Source of the DNA: Turritopsis dohrnii
Lineage: Eukaryota; Cnidaria; Hydrozoa; Anthoathecata; Oceaniidae
NCBI GenBank assembly: GCA_027922465.2
Contig: BQMF02000631.1
Location: 124,001-188,000 of the forward strand
Reading direction: 5' to 3'
Length of the DNA: 64,000 bases
Numbering within the stretch: position 1 is the first letter of the stretch; each line of letters begins with the position of its first letter. The notes under the pieces are model-generated. The model was not told the origin of the DNA, made no database searches, and saw nothing but the letters and a program-made list of their open reading frames with translations. A program made the translations under genes and the position numbers. Of this stretch, positions 44,516-57,500 are shown piece by piece.

Positions 44516-46243
44516 TCAGCTCCTAAATAGATGATGAATTTTTATTCTGACAGATTTTACAGGGTATTTGACAGATTTTTCTACATTTTTCCAAAATAAA
44601 TGAATAAAACCTTTTATTTTATCTTTTGTTTTAAAACAAGTGTCTAATGTGCTCTCAAATATTTTCTTTGATCTTCCATCTAGTACTGAAGGTAAAACTT
44701 GGTAGATGTTAGAAATGTGACCTAAAAGTAAAACAAAATCTCATATTAAGCATTATTGATTTTAAGAATGAATCGTTATAATATTGATCTAATACCTTTT
44801 AAGTCATTAAGTCCCTCAAACATAGAAACTTCATATTAGCAAAGATTTAGTTCACTCATTGTTTTTTCTTCATTGCCATAACAAAGAGCAGGAGTGCGTA
44901 TTAAGCCCTTCATGTGTATTTTGAGTAAACTTTCAAAACCTTTTTTGTGTTTAAGTCTGTGTAGAGGAATGTCTCTATCCAATCCTCATAGATGGACTTC
45001 CAAAGCAAAATCCTGAGCACTTAGGTCTTTGTATGGCCTCACTTCAGACTTCTTGCCAAACTTTCCTTGTAACACTACCTTAAATGTTAAAAGTAGTTAA
45101 AACATTTCTACCTATTATTTCATAGAAGATCAATAAAGTTTTACTTACTTTTACTTACTTTTTGTCTTCTCTCTTCCAGTGACATAATTTCCATTCAAAA
45201 AGAAAGTGGCAGATTAGTGAATGAAGTAACAGGAGTGCCACATGGACAAGGGTATGTGCTACCCTGACTGTTACCAGATTCACTTTGCAATTCAGGATGG
45301 TCTCCTATGAAATGAAATAACAAGTTCCATGAAAAGTGTTATTTTGGGGTTGATGTTGCTATCCAAGGTAAAGATTATTACCAAGAAATATTTTCATTGT
45401 GTCATGAATTTTAATTCCATCAAGTTGAATAGGAATGTCAAGTTGTTTTATGTCTTCTATTCTAGTTGCTGTCTGGCGATGATTTCTAACAGGAGTGGAT
45501 GTTGCTAAAGCAAAAGATTTGATAAAGTAAGCTCTATTTTATTAATGGTTGTCTTAAGTGGATGAAAGTTTGACTCAAATAGTTTACAGGTCAAAAAACG
45601 TCCATAAAAATGGAAAGAGAAAGTACCTCACTCCTCAGCTTTCTTTTTGTCTTCAAAAAAATAAACCAGCTGACTTTTCTATGGCAGGAACCAGATATTT
45701 GCGTACCGTACAAAGTTATTAGATCGTTGTTGTTATTTTGGAAGTTTTTTCGAAACTTTCCTTTATGAGTCGGTGTTGTTTTCTTAACTCCTTCTTTTTT
45801 TCTACTTTGTTTTTGGGTGGTGTCGAATTCAGGCCAGGTAGTTTTGGAATGATATTAGTGAACTTCTTGTTGTATAATTCAGTGAAAGTTTTATCCAGAC
45901 TTTTTACAGCAGACGATCCAGCAATTTTGGCAAACGGTGATTTTCTACATTTACTTTTAGGTATGAAAAAAGTGACATGCTCCGAATCGACAGACTTATT
46001 TGGCGTATTGATATTGAAATCAATCATTTCCCCAGTAGACGAATCAAGAAAAGAACTGCTTGACAAATCGGATAACTCTAGCGACGATATATGTAGCTCT
46101 TGTGATGTAGCTAATGCATTCATTGTCATTGATGATGTTTTTTTTCCCGGTTTTTTTCGCTTATGACCCACAACTTCGGGGAAAGACTTCTGCATGTCTT
46201 CGTACAGCCCTGCGCATCTCAAACATTGCCTTAGAGTGTACAT
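44516..46243 (-). pseudogene. Multi-exon gene remnant in insertion copy 3
   Basis: Exon-like blocks and stops as in copy 1. The first ORF (46243-45719) is intact, with SKCRKS where copies 1 and 4 have SKCTKS. Confidence 0.5.
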
Positions 46244-48260
46244 TTTTTTCTCTTACACCGGAAGTTTTTTCCATTTTTCCTGTATTTATGAGAAGAAAAA
46301 AATTCTGGAAGGGTTAGCCTATGGTTGTCACAATGCATGGTATTTAAAGGCAATCTTAATATATAACACCAAGGCCTTATCAAGTGATATGCCACTTGTT
46401 AGTTCCACTGGAAATGCTATCAACAAGTATTTGAGTGTTAACTTGCGGGTGAACTCGATGAAAATCACCACAAAGGAGCGCAGTTTCATAGAAATATACA
46501 CAATCAACAGATTTGCACGTTTTTGTACATAACTTGAAAAATCCTGAAGTCATGTTTTTTATCAGATACACTATGATAGATTAAGATCTTTTTTCTCTTA
46601 CGTAGATCTGCATTCGTCGGGCAAAATTTTCGTCACTTCCCCGACGAAATTATCCCATTTAAGGTATCAAAAAGAGCAAAAGCTGTCCCAGGCATGAAAT
46701 TGGTTTGTAGCAATGTTTCGAAATTCTCATTGAGCTAAGTTAGGGGGTAAACAGGATTACACGAATCACGAATTTAATGTGTTTTGGTAAATGTTAAGAG
46801 CCAAATTCGTATAAGAACGATTAGGAAAAGGCTGATGGTAAGTGTTCAGTGAGGGAAACAAAGAACATGCAGTTTTCTTTATAATTAAAATTTCATTTAA
46901 GAACTATCGTTGATGAGTATAGCCCCCGGATCTTTTTTGATAGAACATTCCAGATCAAATGCATTAAGAAATCAATGCTTCGAAAGTTTTGAACTCAATG
47001 CTTCAAAATTTTTGGAAAACTTTACACATAAAGAGAGGTTTTTAATGTACAATCTACAAAACCCAAGATCGTGATTGTAAAATTTAACGACGGAAATCCA
47101 ATGAAGTAGATTCATGTGACATACCCGACACAGTTTGAACGTTTGTGCTGAATATTTCGACGGTTTCTCGAAAATTCAGGAAATGGTAATCACTGAAGGT
47201 TCTGCTGAATGACTGAAAAAGAGATTTTTCAAGTACAATTCGCAAAATTATCACGGAATTGTTATTGTATTATTGGTGTAGAAAACTATGGGAATCAAAT
47301 GTTCTATGTGGCATACGCCGCATTTTCTACATGTGACATTTTCCGATGGCATTCCTTTGAATATTTCTTGATCGCAGCATCAACTGAATCAGTGGGTTAC
47401 GTGTTGTACTTAAAAACTATTTGGAATAGCAGTAACATATGTTTTATATTCAACTCAGCTCATTATCTGTATTTTTTGCATTTGGTTAAAGTTTGTCTGA
47501 AGTATTTTTATTGGGATGAAAAAGAAAAGTCAAATGTTTTCGTCAAAGTCTGGCTTTCGTTCATTGTGTTTCTAAAAATGTTATGTTGTAGGTTGTATAC
47601 ATATAAATATAAATTCTTCATCACCGGCATTGGTGAATTCTACGGAATTGTAATAATTTATTATTTTGTTGAACTAAGAAATCTACACCGAAGGTTTTTA
47701 TTATTATTTTCCTTGGAAGCAATTGCAGTGCAATACTGTTAATTTGATGCGAAGAAACCATTAAATTGTCGGCGTAACTAAGCATATGCCGTATTTGTCG
47801 TTTAAAATGTCGGAAAAGTCAGTTCTCACTATCAGAACTATTGGTTATTAAAAATCAGTTGCTGCCATACGATCTTTGTATTACAAACTAACATTTAAAA
47901 GATGTTAAAAATATACATTCGGAACAAGTAAGATTTTATTGAATATTTTCCCGTTGCTAAGAAAACCATAATCGAAGAAAATAACGACATGACGGATTGT
48001 TAAAATAATATAACATCTTTATATTTTATCAAAAAATAACTACAAATGACTTATTGGCGGTCTGAGACCATGAATTAGTATCCTTATAGTGAGACTTGAG
48101 AAATTACTACATTGGGTCTTGCTATAAGTTGCTTGAGCTCGGTGGAGCCTATTTTCCATGCGTTATTTAAAGAGGAAAAGCAATGAATAGAGTCGCTTAC
48201 CAATTTACACAAAGATGATGTAGGAGGGACGCGGCAAAAGGCGCCTACACATGTTGGTCA

Positions 48261-48333
48261 GACTTGTTAGCGCAGTAGGCAGCGCGTCAGTCTCATAATC
48301 TGAAGGTCGTGAGTTCGATCCTCACACAGGGCA
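48261..48333 (+). tRNA. tRNA-Met(CAT), acceptor mismatch
   Basis: GACTTGT start. Confidence 0.8.
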
Positions 48334-48583
48334 CGCTTTTAGCTTCCACCAGCCGAAATTCCAATCATGTTTCTTTCGGAAGCAATTCTCATGGAATAAG
48401 CGCATCTCCTGATAGTCCACTTAAATGTAGCTTATCTCTACAAAAACTCCCTCCTTCGACAGCTAGCCTTCACTGTGATTATGATCTGGGCGTTAAATTC
48501 TATTTTTTTCTTGCGGCATACAGCCTGGTCAATTGCTGCATATTCCAAACATTTGCGATGGATGCGCACGAAAGGGCAGCATT

Positions 48584-48656
48584 TGCTTCCGCTCGGGCTC
48601 GAACCGAGGACCTTGCGCGTGTGAAGCGCACGTGATAACCGCTACACTACGGAACC
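48584..48656 (-). tRNA. tRNA-Val(CAC), acceptor mismatch
   Basis: TGCTTCC on the plus strand replaces TGGTTCC, breaking acceptor pair 2. Confidence 0.75.
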
Positions 48657-48835
48657 TACAACGTGGGCATCCAGTCAGCTCTTTGTCTTACTCCATCTTT
48701 ACAGACAAGCAAGCGGTAGCTGGTAAATTAACTTTACCAACGTTTTCACTTAGATTTAATGTTTGTGTTGTGATGTCCATTATTGAGATTTATCGTCCAA
48801 CCTGGGTCGAAAATGTGCCAACAGAGGAAACAACT

Positions 48836-48908
48836 GGTTCCGTAGTGTAGTGGTTATCACGTTCGCTTTACACGCGAAAGGTCCCCGGTTCGAGCCCGGG
48901 CGGAACCA
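48836..48908 (+). tRNA. tRNA-Val(TAC)
   Basis: Intact; 37 bp to Gln. Confidence 0.95.
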
Positions 48909-48945
48909 CTGACGCGCGCCAACTGCTGGTAACGCGTCGCGATTC

Positions 48946-49017
48946 GGCTCCATGGTGTAATGGTTAGCACTCAGGACTCTGAATCCTGCGATCCGAGTTC
49001 AAATCTCGGTGGAGCCT
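48946..49017 (+). tRNA. tRNA-Gln(CTG)
   Basis: Intact. Confidence 0.93.
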
Positions 49018-49127
49018 ATTTTCCATGCGTTATTTAAAGAGGAAAAGCAATGGATAGAGTCGCTTACCAATTTACACAAAGATGATGTAGGAGGGACGCG
49101 GCAAAAGGCGCCTACACACGTTGGTCA

Positions 49128-49200
49128 GCCTTGTTAGCGCAGTAGGCAGCGCGTCAGTCTCATAATCTGAAGGTCGTGAGTTCGATCCTCACACAGGGCA
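49128..49200 (+). tRNA. tRNA-Met(CAT)
   Basis: Intact. Confidence 0.95.
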
Positions 49201-49411
49201 CGCTTTTAGCTTCCACCAGCCGAAATTCCAATCATGTTTCTTTCGGAAGCAATTCTCAGGCAATAAGCGCATCTCCTGATAGTCCACTTAAATGTAGCTT
49301 ATCTCTACAAAAACTCCCTCCTTCGACAGCTAGCCTTCACTGTGATCATGATCTGGTCAATTGCTGCACATTCCAAACATTTGCGTGGGATGCGCACGAA
49401 AGGGCAGCATT

Positions 49412-49484
49412 TGGTTCCGCTCGGGCTCGAACCGAGGACCTTGCGCGTGTGAAGCGCACGTGATAACCGCTACACTACGGAACC
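49412..49484 (-). tRNA. tRNA-Val(CAC)
   Basis: Intact. Confidence 0.9.
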
Positions 49485-49663
49485 TACAACGTGGGCATCC
49501 AGTCAGCTCTTTGTCTTACTCCATCTTTACAGACAAGCAAGCGGTAGCTGTTAAATTAACTTTACCAACGTTTTTACTTAGATTTAATGTTTGTGTTGTG
49601 ATGTCCATTATTGAGATTTATCGTCCAACCTGGGTCGAAAATGTGCCAACAGAGGAAACAACT

Positions 49664-49731
49664 GGTTCCGTAGTGTAGTGGTTATCACGTTCGCTTACAA
49701 CGCGAAAGGTCCCCGGTTCGAGCCCGGGCGG
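49664..49731 (+). pseudogene. tRNA-Val body with altered loop, 3' acceptor deleted
   Basis: Loop TTACAAC puts ACA at the anticodon position; acceptor deletion as in the other short units. This is the only short unit without the TAA anticodon. Confidence 0.7.
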
Positions 49732-49752
49732 TAACGCGTCGCGATCACGATC

Positions 49753-49824
49753 GGCTCCATGGTGTAATGGTTAGCACTCAGGACTCTGAATCCTGCGATC
49801 CGAGTTCAAATCTCGGTGGAGCCT
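49753..49824 (+). tRNA. tRNA-Gln(CTG)
   Basis: Intact. Confidence 0.93.
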
Positions 49825-49934
49825 ATTTTCCATGCGTTATTTAAAGAGGAAAAGCAATGGATAAAGTCGCTTACCAATTTACACAAAGATGATGTAGGAG
49901 GGACGCGGCAAAAGGCGCCTACACACGTTGGTCA

Positions 49935-50007
49935 GCCTTGTTAGCGCAGTAGGCAGCGCGTCAGTCTCATAATCTGAAGGTCGTGAGTTCGATCCTCACA
50001 CAGGGCA
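49935..50007 (+). tRNA. tRNA-Met(CAT)
   Basis: Intact. Confidence 0.95.
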
Positions 50008-50257
50008 CGCTTTTAGCTTCCACCAGCCGAAATTCCAATCATGTTTCTTTCGGAAGCAATTCTCAGGCAATAAGCGCATCTCCTGATAGTCCACTTAAAT
50101 GTAGCTTATCTCTACAAAAAATCCCTCCTTCGACAGCCAGCCTTCACTGTGATTATGATCTGGGCGTTAAATTCTATGTTTTTCTTGCGGCATACAGCCT
50201 GGTCAATTGCTGCACATTCCAAACATTTGCGTGGGGTGCGCACGGAAGGGCAGCATT

Positions 50258-50330
50258 TGGTTCCGCTCGGGCTCGAACCGAGGACCTTGCGCGTGTGAAG
50301 CGCACATGATAACCGCTACACTACGGAACC
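50258..50330 (-). tRNA. tRNA-Val(CAC)
   Basis: ACATGATAAC variant, otherwise intact. Confidence 0.9.
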
Positions 50331-50509
50331 TACAACGTGGGCATCCGGTTAGCTCTTTGTCTCACTCCATCTTTACAGACAAGCAAGCGGTAGCTGGTAA
50401 ATTAACGTTACCAACGTTTTTACTTAGATTTAATGTTTGTGTTGTGATGTCCATTATTGAGATTTATCGTCCAACATGGGTCGAAAATGTGCCAACAGAG
50501 GAAACAACT

Positions 50510-50582
50510 GGTTCCGTAGTGTAGTGGTTATCACGTTCGCTTTACACGCGAAAGGTCCCCGGTTCGAGCCCGGGCGGAACCA
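50510..50582 (+). tRNA. tRNA-Val(TAC)
   Basis: Intact. Confidence 0.95.
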
Positions 50583-50618
50583 CTGACGCGCGCCAACTGC
50601 TGGTAACGCGTCGCGATC

Positions 50619-50690
50619 GGCTCCATGGTGTAATGGTTAGCACTCAGGACTCTCAATCCTGCGATCCGAGTTCAAATCTCGGTGGAGCCT
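50619..50690 (+). tRNA. tRNA-Gln body with CTC anticodon
   Basis: Loop CTCTCAA, second occurrence of the Gln-to-Glu anticodon change; stems intact. Confidence 0.85.
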
Positions 50691-50800
50691 ATTTTCCATG
50701 CGTTATTTAAAGAGGAAAAGCAATGGATAAAGTCGCTTACCAATTTACACAAAGATGATGTAGGAGGGACGCGGCCAAAGGCGCCTACACACTTTGGTCA

Positions 50801-50873
50801 GCCTTGTTAGCGCAGTAGGCAGCGCGTCAATCTCATAATCTTAAGGTCGTGGGTTCGATCCTCACACAGGGCA
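50801..50873 (+). tRNA. tRNA-Met(CAT), variant anticodon stem
   Basis: CAATCTCATAATCTTAAGG as at 33843. Confidence 0.75.
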
Positions 50874-51123
50874 CGCTTTTAGCTTCCACCAGCCGAAATT
50901 CCAATCATGTTTCTTTCGGAAGCAATTCTCAGGCAATAAGCGCATCTCCTGATAGTCCACTTAAATGTAGCTTATCTCTACAAAAAATCCCTCCTTCGAC
51001 AGCCAGCCTTCACTGTGATTATGATCTGGGCGTTAAATTCTATGTTTTTCTTGCGGCATACAGCCTGGTCAATTGCTGCACATTCCAAACATTTGCGTGG
51101 GATGCGCACGAAAGGGCAGCATT

Positions 51124-51196
51124 TGGTTCCGCTCGGGCTCGAACCGAGGACCTTGCGCGTGTGAAGCGCTCATGATAACCGCTAAACTACGGAACC
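51124..51196 (-). tRNA. tRNA-Val(CAC)
   Basis: GCGCTCATGATAACC on the plus strand removes the first anticodon-stem pair; D-arm variant also present. Confidence 0.75.
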
Positions 51197-51375
51197 TACA
51201 ACGTGGGCATCCAGTCAGCTCTTTGTCTTACTCCATCTTTACAGACAACCAAGCGGTAGCTGGTAAATTAACTTTACCAACGTTTTTACTTAGATTTAAT
51301 GTTTGTGTTGTGATGTCCATTATTGAGATTTATCGTCCAACCTGGGTCGAAAATGTGCCAACAGAGGAAACAACT

Positions 51376-51448
51376 GGTTCCGTAGTGTAGTGGTTATCAC
51401 GTTCGCTTTACACGCGAAAGGTCCCCGGTTCGAGCCCGGGTGGAACCA
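51376..51448 (+). tRNA. tRNA-Val(TAC)
   Basis: G-T wobble at acceptor pair 7, as at 34418. Confidence 0.92.
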
Positions 51449-51484
51449 CTGACGCGCGCCAACTGCTGGTAACGCGTCGCGATC

Positions 51485-51545
51485 GGCTCCATGGTGTAAT
51501 GGTTAGCACTCAGGACTCTGAATCCTGCGATCCGAGTTCAAATCT
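51485..51545 (+). pseudogene. tRNA-Gln(CTG) 5' part, cut by insertion 4
   Basis: Same break; the 3' remainder is at 56621-56633. Confidence 0.85.
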
Positions 51546-51557
51546 CTCGAGCGACTT

Positions 51558-51794
51558 ATGGCCCGACTCCGCAAAGTTCGGGTAATAGCCGACATTTTCC
51601 CGCGTTTTATGCGCGATCAATTTTTTGCACGTTTTTTTCCCGACGAATGCGCCATTATTGAAAGCATGTCTTTAGCGAACGTGCTCCTTTTTATGTCTGG
51701 TTTTTATTTTCCAGTTTTAAAACTAGTTCACATGGCTTACTCTTATCTGTGTTTGTTAAATGATCAAGTTGGCTATATTATTTCAGGTACGTAA
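51558..51794 (+). CDS. Small ORF at the left end of insertion copy 4 (78 codons)
   Basis: Identical protein to the ORF at 24443. Confidence 0.35.
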   Translation: MARLRKVRVIADIFPRFMRDQFFARFFPDECAIIESMSLANVLLFMSGFYFPVLKLVHMAYSYLCLLNDQVGYIISGT

Positions 51795-52999
51795 TGTTTA
51801 TGTATGCACACACGAAAATACTCTCTTGTTTACACATTCAACAGATATGCCTCCCCGCACCCCTCTTTCTCTCTCAGTCTTCTACCTTTTTATTCACAGA
51901 GATAAATATAAATCATATAAAAGTTAACAAGAATAGCATTTTATGCTCTGATTTGTCTTAGTTTCTAATGAGTACAGATTGAGATTCTAATGGCTGTTTG
52001 AAATAATATCAGTATAAGTTTTCTGGTCTTCTCAACTACTGCTTTGTTTTGACATAAAAGAGATAAAATAAAATATTTAATTCAAACAAAAAATTCAAAT
52101 TGTAAACAGACATGATTATTATTCCCTAAGAAGTATTAGATAAACTAAATTAAAGGAAAAACAGAAAGGATCATATCTAGTTTATAAAGTTTATCTTTTT
52201 CCATAAGCTAAGTACCTATAAAACAAGTAAATGCAATGTATTTCAAAATTTATCTTCATGTTTTCATTGTCCTACATCAACTTATGAGACAAAGCAGGAT
52301 AAAGTTAAATAGTGTAGCATACTGACACAAATTTCACCATTACATGAACTTCGTACTTATATTTATTATCGAATGAAAATATTATCACATAAAATGCACA
52401 AAAAAATAATTATATATATATATATAAATTTTTAAGAGGTGTGGATAAGCAACTATGTGTCTTCTCCGCTACAGCATCAAGTCATTTTCAAAGTTGTGAA
52501 ACTAAAAATGTTTTATTAGATTTTTTGTAAATAAACTTCATTTGTAAATAACACTGACAATGAAAAGCTTTCCGAAAAGCTTTAGATAAATTATTAAGCT
52601 TTATTGTTTTCTCTTTTTAACATTACCACATTTTCAATGAGTTGAGAGATTAAAAGAAAATAAGAAATTCTCTACTTCACTATCAACCCCATTTCTGAGG
52701 TGGGAGATTAAAAAAATAAAAGAAATTCTCCACAAAAATTCATGCCATTTGTGGAAGATGGGTGACAATTGAGTGGAAATAAATTCTGAAAAACTTTTGA
52801 TTTGACAACACCGTTTGTTTTGATAATGTGTTGATGCATAATAGTGCGTGTTTGAATGTCACGTTATGAATACGTAGTATAACTCAAGGACTTCTCTTTT
52901 GAATGTTTTGGTAGCAGTAGTGACTTATTTCTATCAAGGCTCTGAAGATTTCTTTTACATCTTCAGGTTCTTATAGACGACTGCTAATAGTATCTGTAG

Positions 53000-54726
53000 T
53001 CAGCTCCTAAATAGATGATGAATTTTTATTCTGACAGATTTTACAGGGTATTTGACAGATTTTTCTACATTTTTCCAAAATAAATGAATAAAACCTTTTA
53101 TTTTATCTTTTGTTTTAAAACAAGTGTCTAATGTGCTCTCAAATATTTTCTTTGATCTTCCATCTAGTACTGAAGGTAAAACTTGGTAGATGTTAGAAAT
53201 GTGACCTAAAAGTAAAACAAAATCTCATATTAAGCATTATTGATTTTAAGAATGAATCGTTATAATATTGATCTAATACCTTTTAAGTCATTAAGTCCCT
53301 CAAACATAGAAACTTCATATTAGCAAAGATTTAGTTCACTCATTGTTTTTTCTTCATTGCCATAACAAAGAGCAGGAGTGCGTATTAAGCCCTTCATGTG
53401 TATTTTGAGTAAACTTTCAAAACCTTTTTTGTGTTTAAGTCTGTGTAGAGGAATGTCTCTATCCAATCCTCATAGATGGACTTCCAAAGCAAAATCCTGA
53501 GCACTTAGGTCTTTGTATGGCCTCACTTTAGACTTCTTGCCAAACTTTCCTTGTAACACTACCTTAAATGTTAAAAGTAGTTAAAACATTTCTACCTATT
53601 ATTTCATAGAAGATCAATAAAGTTTGACTTACTTTTACTTACTTTTTGTCTTCTCTCTTCCAGTGACATAATTTCCATTCAAAAAGAAAGTGGCAGATTA
53701 GTGAATGAAGTAACAGGAGTGCCACATGGACAAGGGTATGTGCTACCCTGACTGTTACCAGATTCACTTTGCAATTCAGGATGGTCTCCTATGAAATGAA
53801 ATAACAAGTTCCATGAAAAGTGTTATTTTGGGGTTGATGTTGCTATCCAAGGTAAAGATTATTACCAAGAAATATTTTCATTGTGTCATGAATTTTAATT
53901 CCATCAAGTTGAATAGGAATGTCAAGTTGTTTTATGTCTTCTATTCTAGTTGCTGTCTGGCGATGATTTCTAACAGGAGTGGATGTTGCTAAAGCAAAAG
54001 ATTTGATAAAGTAAGCTCTATTTTATTAATGGTTGTCTTAAGTGGATGAAAGTTTGACTCAAATAGTTTACAGGTCAAAAAACTTCCATAAAAATGGAAA
54101 GAGAAAGTACCTCACTCCTCAGCTTTCTTTTTGTCTTCAAAAAATAAACCAGCTGACTTTTCTATGGCAGGAACCAGATATTTGCGTACCGTACAAAGTT
54201 ATTAGATCGTTGTTGTTATTTTGGAAGTTTTTTCGAAACTTTCCTTTATGAGTCGGTGTTGTTTTCTTAACTCCTTCTTTTTTTCTACTTTGTTTTTGGG
54301 TGGTGTCGAATTCAGGCCAGGTAGTTTTGGAATGATATTAGTGAACTTCTTGTTGTATAATTCAGTGAAAGTTTTATCCAGACTTTTTACAGCAGACGAT
54401 CCAGCAATTTTGGCAAACGGTGATTTTGTACATTTACTTTTAGGTATGAAAAAAGTGACATGCTCCGAATCGACAGACTTATTTGGCGTATTGATATTGA
54501 AATCAATCATTTCCCCAGTAGACGAATCAAGAAAAGAACTGCTTGACAAATCGGATAACTCTAGCGACGATATATGTAGCTCTTGTGATGTAGCTAATGC
54601 ATTCATTGTCATTGATGATGTTTTTTTTCCCGGTTTTTTTCGCTTATGACCCACAACTTCGGGGAAAGACTTCTGCATGTCTTCGTACAGCCCTGCGCAT
54701 CTCAAACATTGCCTTAGAGTGTACAT
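53000..54726 (-). pseudogene. Multi-exon gene remnant in insertion copy 4
   Basis: As in copy 1, with the same stops; first ORF 54726-54202 intact. Confidence 0.5.
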
Positions 54727-56743
54727 TTTTTTCTCTTACACCGGAAGTTTTTTCCATTTTTCCTGTATTTATGAGAAGAAAAAAATTCTGGAAGGGTTAG
54801 CCTATGGTTGTCACAATGCATGGTATTTAAAGGCAATCTTAATATATAACACCAAGGCCTTATCAAGTGATATGCCACTTGTTAGTTCCACTGGAAATGC
54901 TATCAACAAGTATTTGAGTGTTAACTTGCGGGTGAACTCGATGAAAATCACCACAAAGGAGCGCAGTTTCATAGAAATATACACAATCAACAGATTTGCA
55001 CGTTTTTGTACATAACTTGAAAAATCCTGAAGTCATGTTTTTTATCAGATACACTATGATAGATTAAGATCTTTTTTCTCTTACGTAGATCTGCATTCGT
55101 CGGGCAAAATTTTCGTCACTTCCCCGACGAAATTATCCCATTTAAGGTATCAAAAAGAGCAAAAGCTGTCCCAGGCATGAAATTGGTTTGTAGCAATGTT
55201 TCGAAATTCTCATTGAGCTAAGTTAGGGGGTAAACAGGATTACACGAATCACGAATTTAATGTGTTTTGGTAAATGTTAAGAGCCAAATTCGTATAAGAA
55301 CGATTAGGAAAAGGCTGATGGTAAGTGTTCAGTGAGGGAAACAAAGAACATGCAGTTTTCTTTATAATTAAAATTTCATTTAAGAACTATCGTTGATGAG
55401 TATAGCCCCCGGATCTTTTTTGATAGAACATTCCAGATCAAATGCATTAAGAAATCAATGCTTCGAAAGTTTTGAACTCAATGCTTCAAAATTTTTGGAA
55501 AACTTTACACATAAAGAGAGGTTTTTAATGTACAATCTACAAAACCCAAGATCGTGATTGTAAAATTTAACGACGGAAATCCAATGAAGTAGATTCATGT
55601 GACATACCCGACACAGTTTGAACGTTTGTGCTGAATATTTCGACGGTTTCTCGAAAATTCAGGAAATGGTAATCACTGAAGGTTCTGCTGAATGACTGAA
55701 AAAGAGATTTTTCAAGTACAATTCGCAAAATTATCACGGAATTGTTATTGTATTATTGGTGTAGAAAACTATGGGAATCAAATGTTCTATGTGGCATACG
55801 CCGCATTTTCTACATGTGACATTTTCCGATGGCATTCCTTTGAATATTTCTTGATCGCAGCATCAACTGAATCAGTGGGTTACGTGTTGTACTTAAAAAC
55901 TATTTGGAATAGCAGTAACATATGTTTTATATTCAACTCAGCTCATTATCTGTATTTTTTGCATTTGGTTAAAGTTTGTCTGAAGTATTTTTATTGGGAT
56001 GAAAAAGAAAAGTCAAATGTTTTCGTCAAAGTCTGGCTTTCGTTCATTGTGTTTCTAAAAATGTTATGTTGTAGGTTGTATACATATAAATATAAATTCT
56101 TCATCACCGGCATTGGTGAATTCTACGGAATTGTAATAATTTATTATTTTGTTGAACTAAGAAATCTACACCGAAGGTTTTTATTATTATTTTCCTTGGA
56201 AGCAATTGCAGTGCAATACTGTTAATTTGATGCGAAGAAACCATTAAATTGTCGGCGTAACTAAGCATATGCCGTATTTGTCGTTTAAAATGTCGGAAAA
56301 GTCAGTTCTCACTATCAGAACTATTGGTTATTAAAAATCAGTTGCTGCCATACGATCTTTGTATTACAAACTAACATTTAAAAGATGTTAAAAATATACA
56401 TTCGGAACAAGTAAGATTTTATTGAATATTTTCCCGTTGCTAAGAAAACCATAATCGAAGAAAATAACGACATGACGGATTGTTAAAATAATATAACATC
56501 TTTATATTTTATCAAAAAATAACTACAAATGACTTATTGGCGGTCTGAGACCATGAATTAGTATCCTTATAGTGAGACTTGAGAAATTACTACATTGGGT
56601 CTTGCCATAAGTTGCTTGAGCTCGGTGGAGCCTATTTTCCATGCGTTATTTAAAGAGGAAAAGCAATGAATAGAGTCGCTTACCAATTTACACAAAGATG
56701 ATGTAGGAGGGACGCGGCAAAAGGCGCCTACACATGTTGGTCA

Positions 56744-56816
56744 GACTTGTTAGCGCAGTAGGCAGCGCGTCAGTCTCATAATCTGAAAGTCGTGAGTTCG
56801 ATCCTCACACAGGGCA
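56744..56816 (+). tRNA. tRNA-Met(CAT), acceptor mismatch
   Basis: GACTTGT start and CTGAAAGTCG in the variable region. Confidence 0.78.
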
Positions 56817-57066
56817 CGCTTTTAGCTTCCACCAGCCGAAATTCCAATCATGTTTCTTTCGGAAGCAATTCTCATGGAATAAGCGCATCTCCTGATAGTC
56901 CACTTAAATGTAGCTTATCTGTACAAAAACTCCCTCCTTCGACAGCTAGCCTTCACTGTGATTATGATCTGGGTGTTAAATTCTATGTTTTTCTTGCGGC
57001 ATACAGCCTGGTCAATTGCTGCATATTCCAAACATTTGCGATGGATGCGCACGAAAGGGCAGCATT

Positions 57067-57139
57067 TGGTTCCGCTCGGGCTCGAACCGAGGACCTTGCG
57101 CGTGTGAAGCGCACGTGATAACCGCTACACTACGGAACC
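57067..57139 (-). tRNA. tRNA-Val(CAC)
   Basis: Intact. Confidence 0.9.
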
Positions 57140-57318
57140 TGCAACGTGGGCATCCAGTCAGCTCTTTGTGTTACTCCATCTTTACAGACAAGCAAGCGGT
57201 AGCTGTTAAATTAACTTTACCAACGTTTTTACTTAGATTTAATGTTTGTGTTGTGATGTCCATTACTGAGATTTATCGTCCAACCTGGGTCGACAATGTG
57301 CCAACAGAGGAAACAACT

Positions 57319-57392
57319 GGTTCCGTAGTGTAGTGGTTATCAAGTTCGCTTTACAACGCGAAAGGTCCCCGGTTCGAGCCCGGGCGGAACCA
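57319..57392 (+). tRNA. tRNA-Val with 8-nt anticodon loop
   Basis: Loop TTTACAAC between TTCGC and GCGAA has one extra base; counted from the 5' side the anticodon is TAC. CAAG replaces CACG before the stem. Probably impaired. Confidence 0.6.
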
Positions 57393-57428
57393 CTGACGCG
57401 CGCCAATTGCTGGTAACGCGTCGCGATC

Positions 57429-57500
57429 GGCTCGATGGTGTAAAGGTTAGCACTCAGGACTCTGAATCCTGAGATCCGAGTTCAAATATCGGTGGAGTCT
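57429..57500 (+). tRNA. tRNA-Gln(CTG), diverged
   Basis: GGCTCGA start, TAAAGG in the D-loop, AAATATCGG in the T-arm and GGAGTC end; promoter boxes and acceptor are weakened. Confidence 0.55.

Larger units (their letters stand above)
43067..48137 (+). mobile_element. 5.07-kb insertion in tRNA-Gln, copy 3
   Basis: Very close to copies 1 and 4. Its first kilobase has several one-base indels relative to them (for example near 43800, 43895, 44030 and 44150); the rest does not. Confidence 0.7.
48138..51545 (+). repeat. tRNA array block D (four quartets)
   Basis: Met spacings 867, 807, 866 bp. Same unit order as block C, so the two macro-units match in length to the base. Confidence 0.9.
51546..56620 (+). 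mobile_element. 5.07-kb insertion in tRNA-Gln, copy 4
   Basis: 5,075 bp, the same length as copy 1 and nearly identical to it. Confidence 0.7.
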
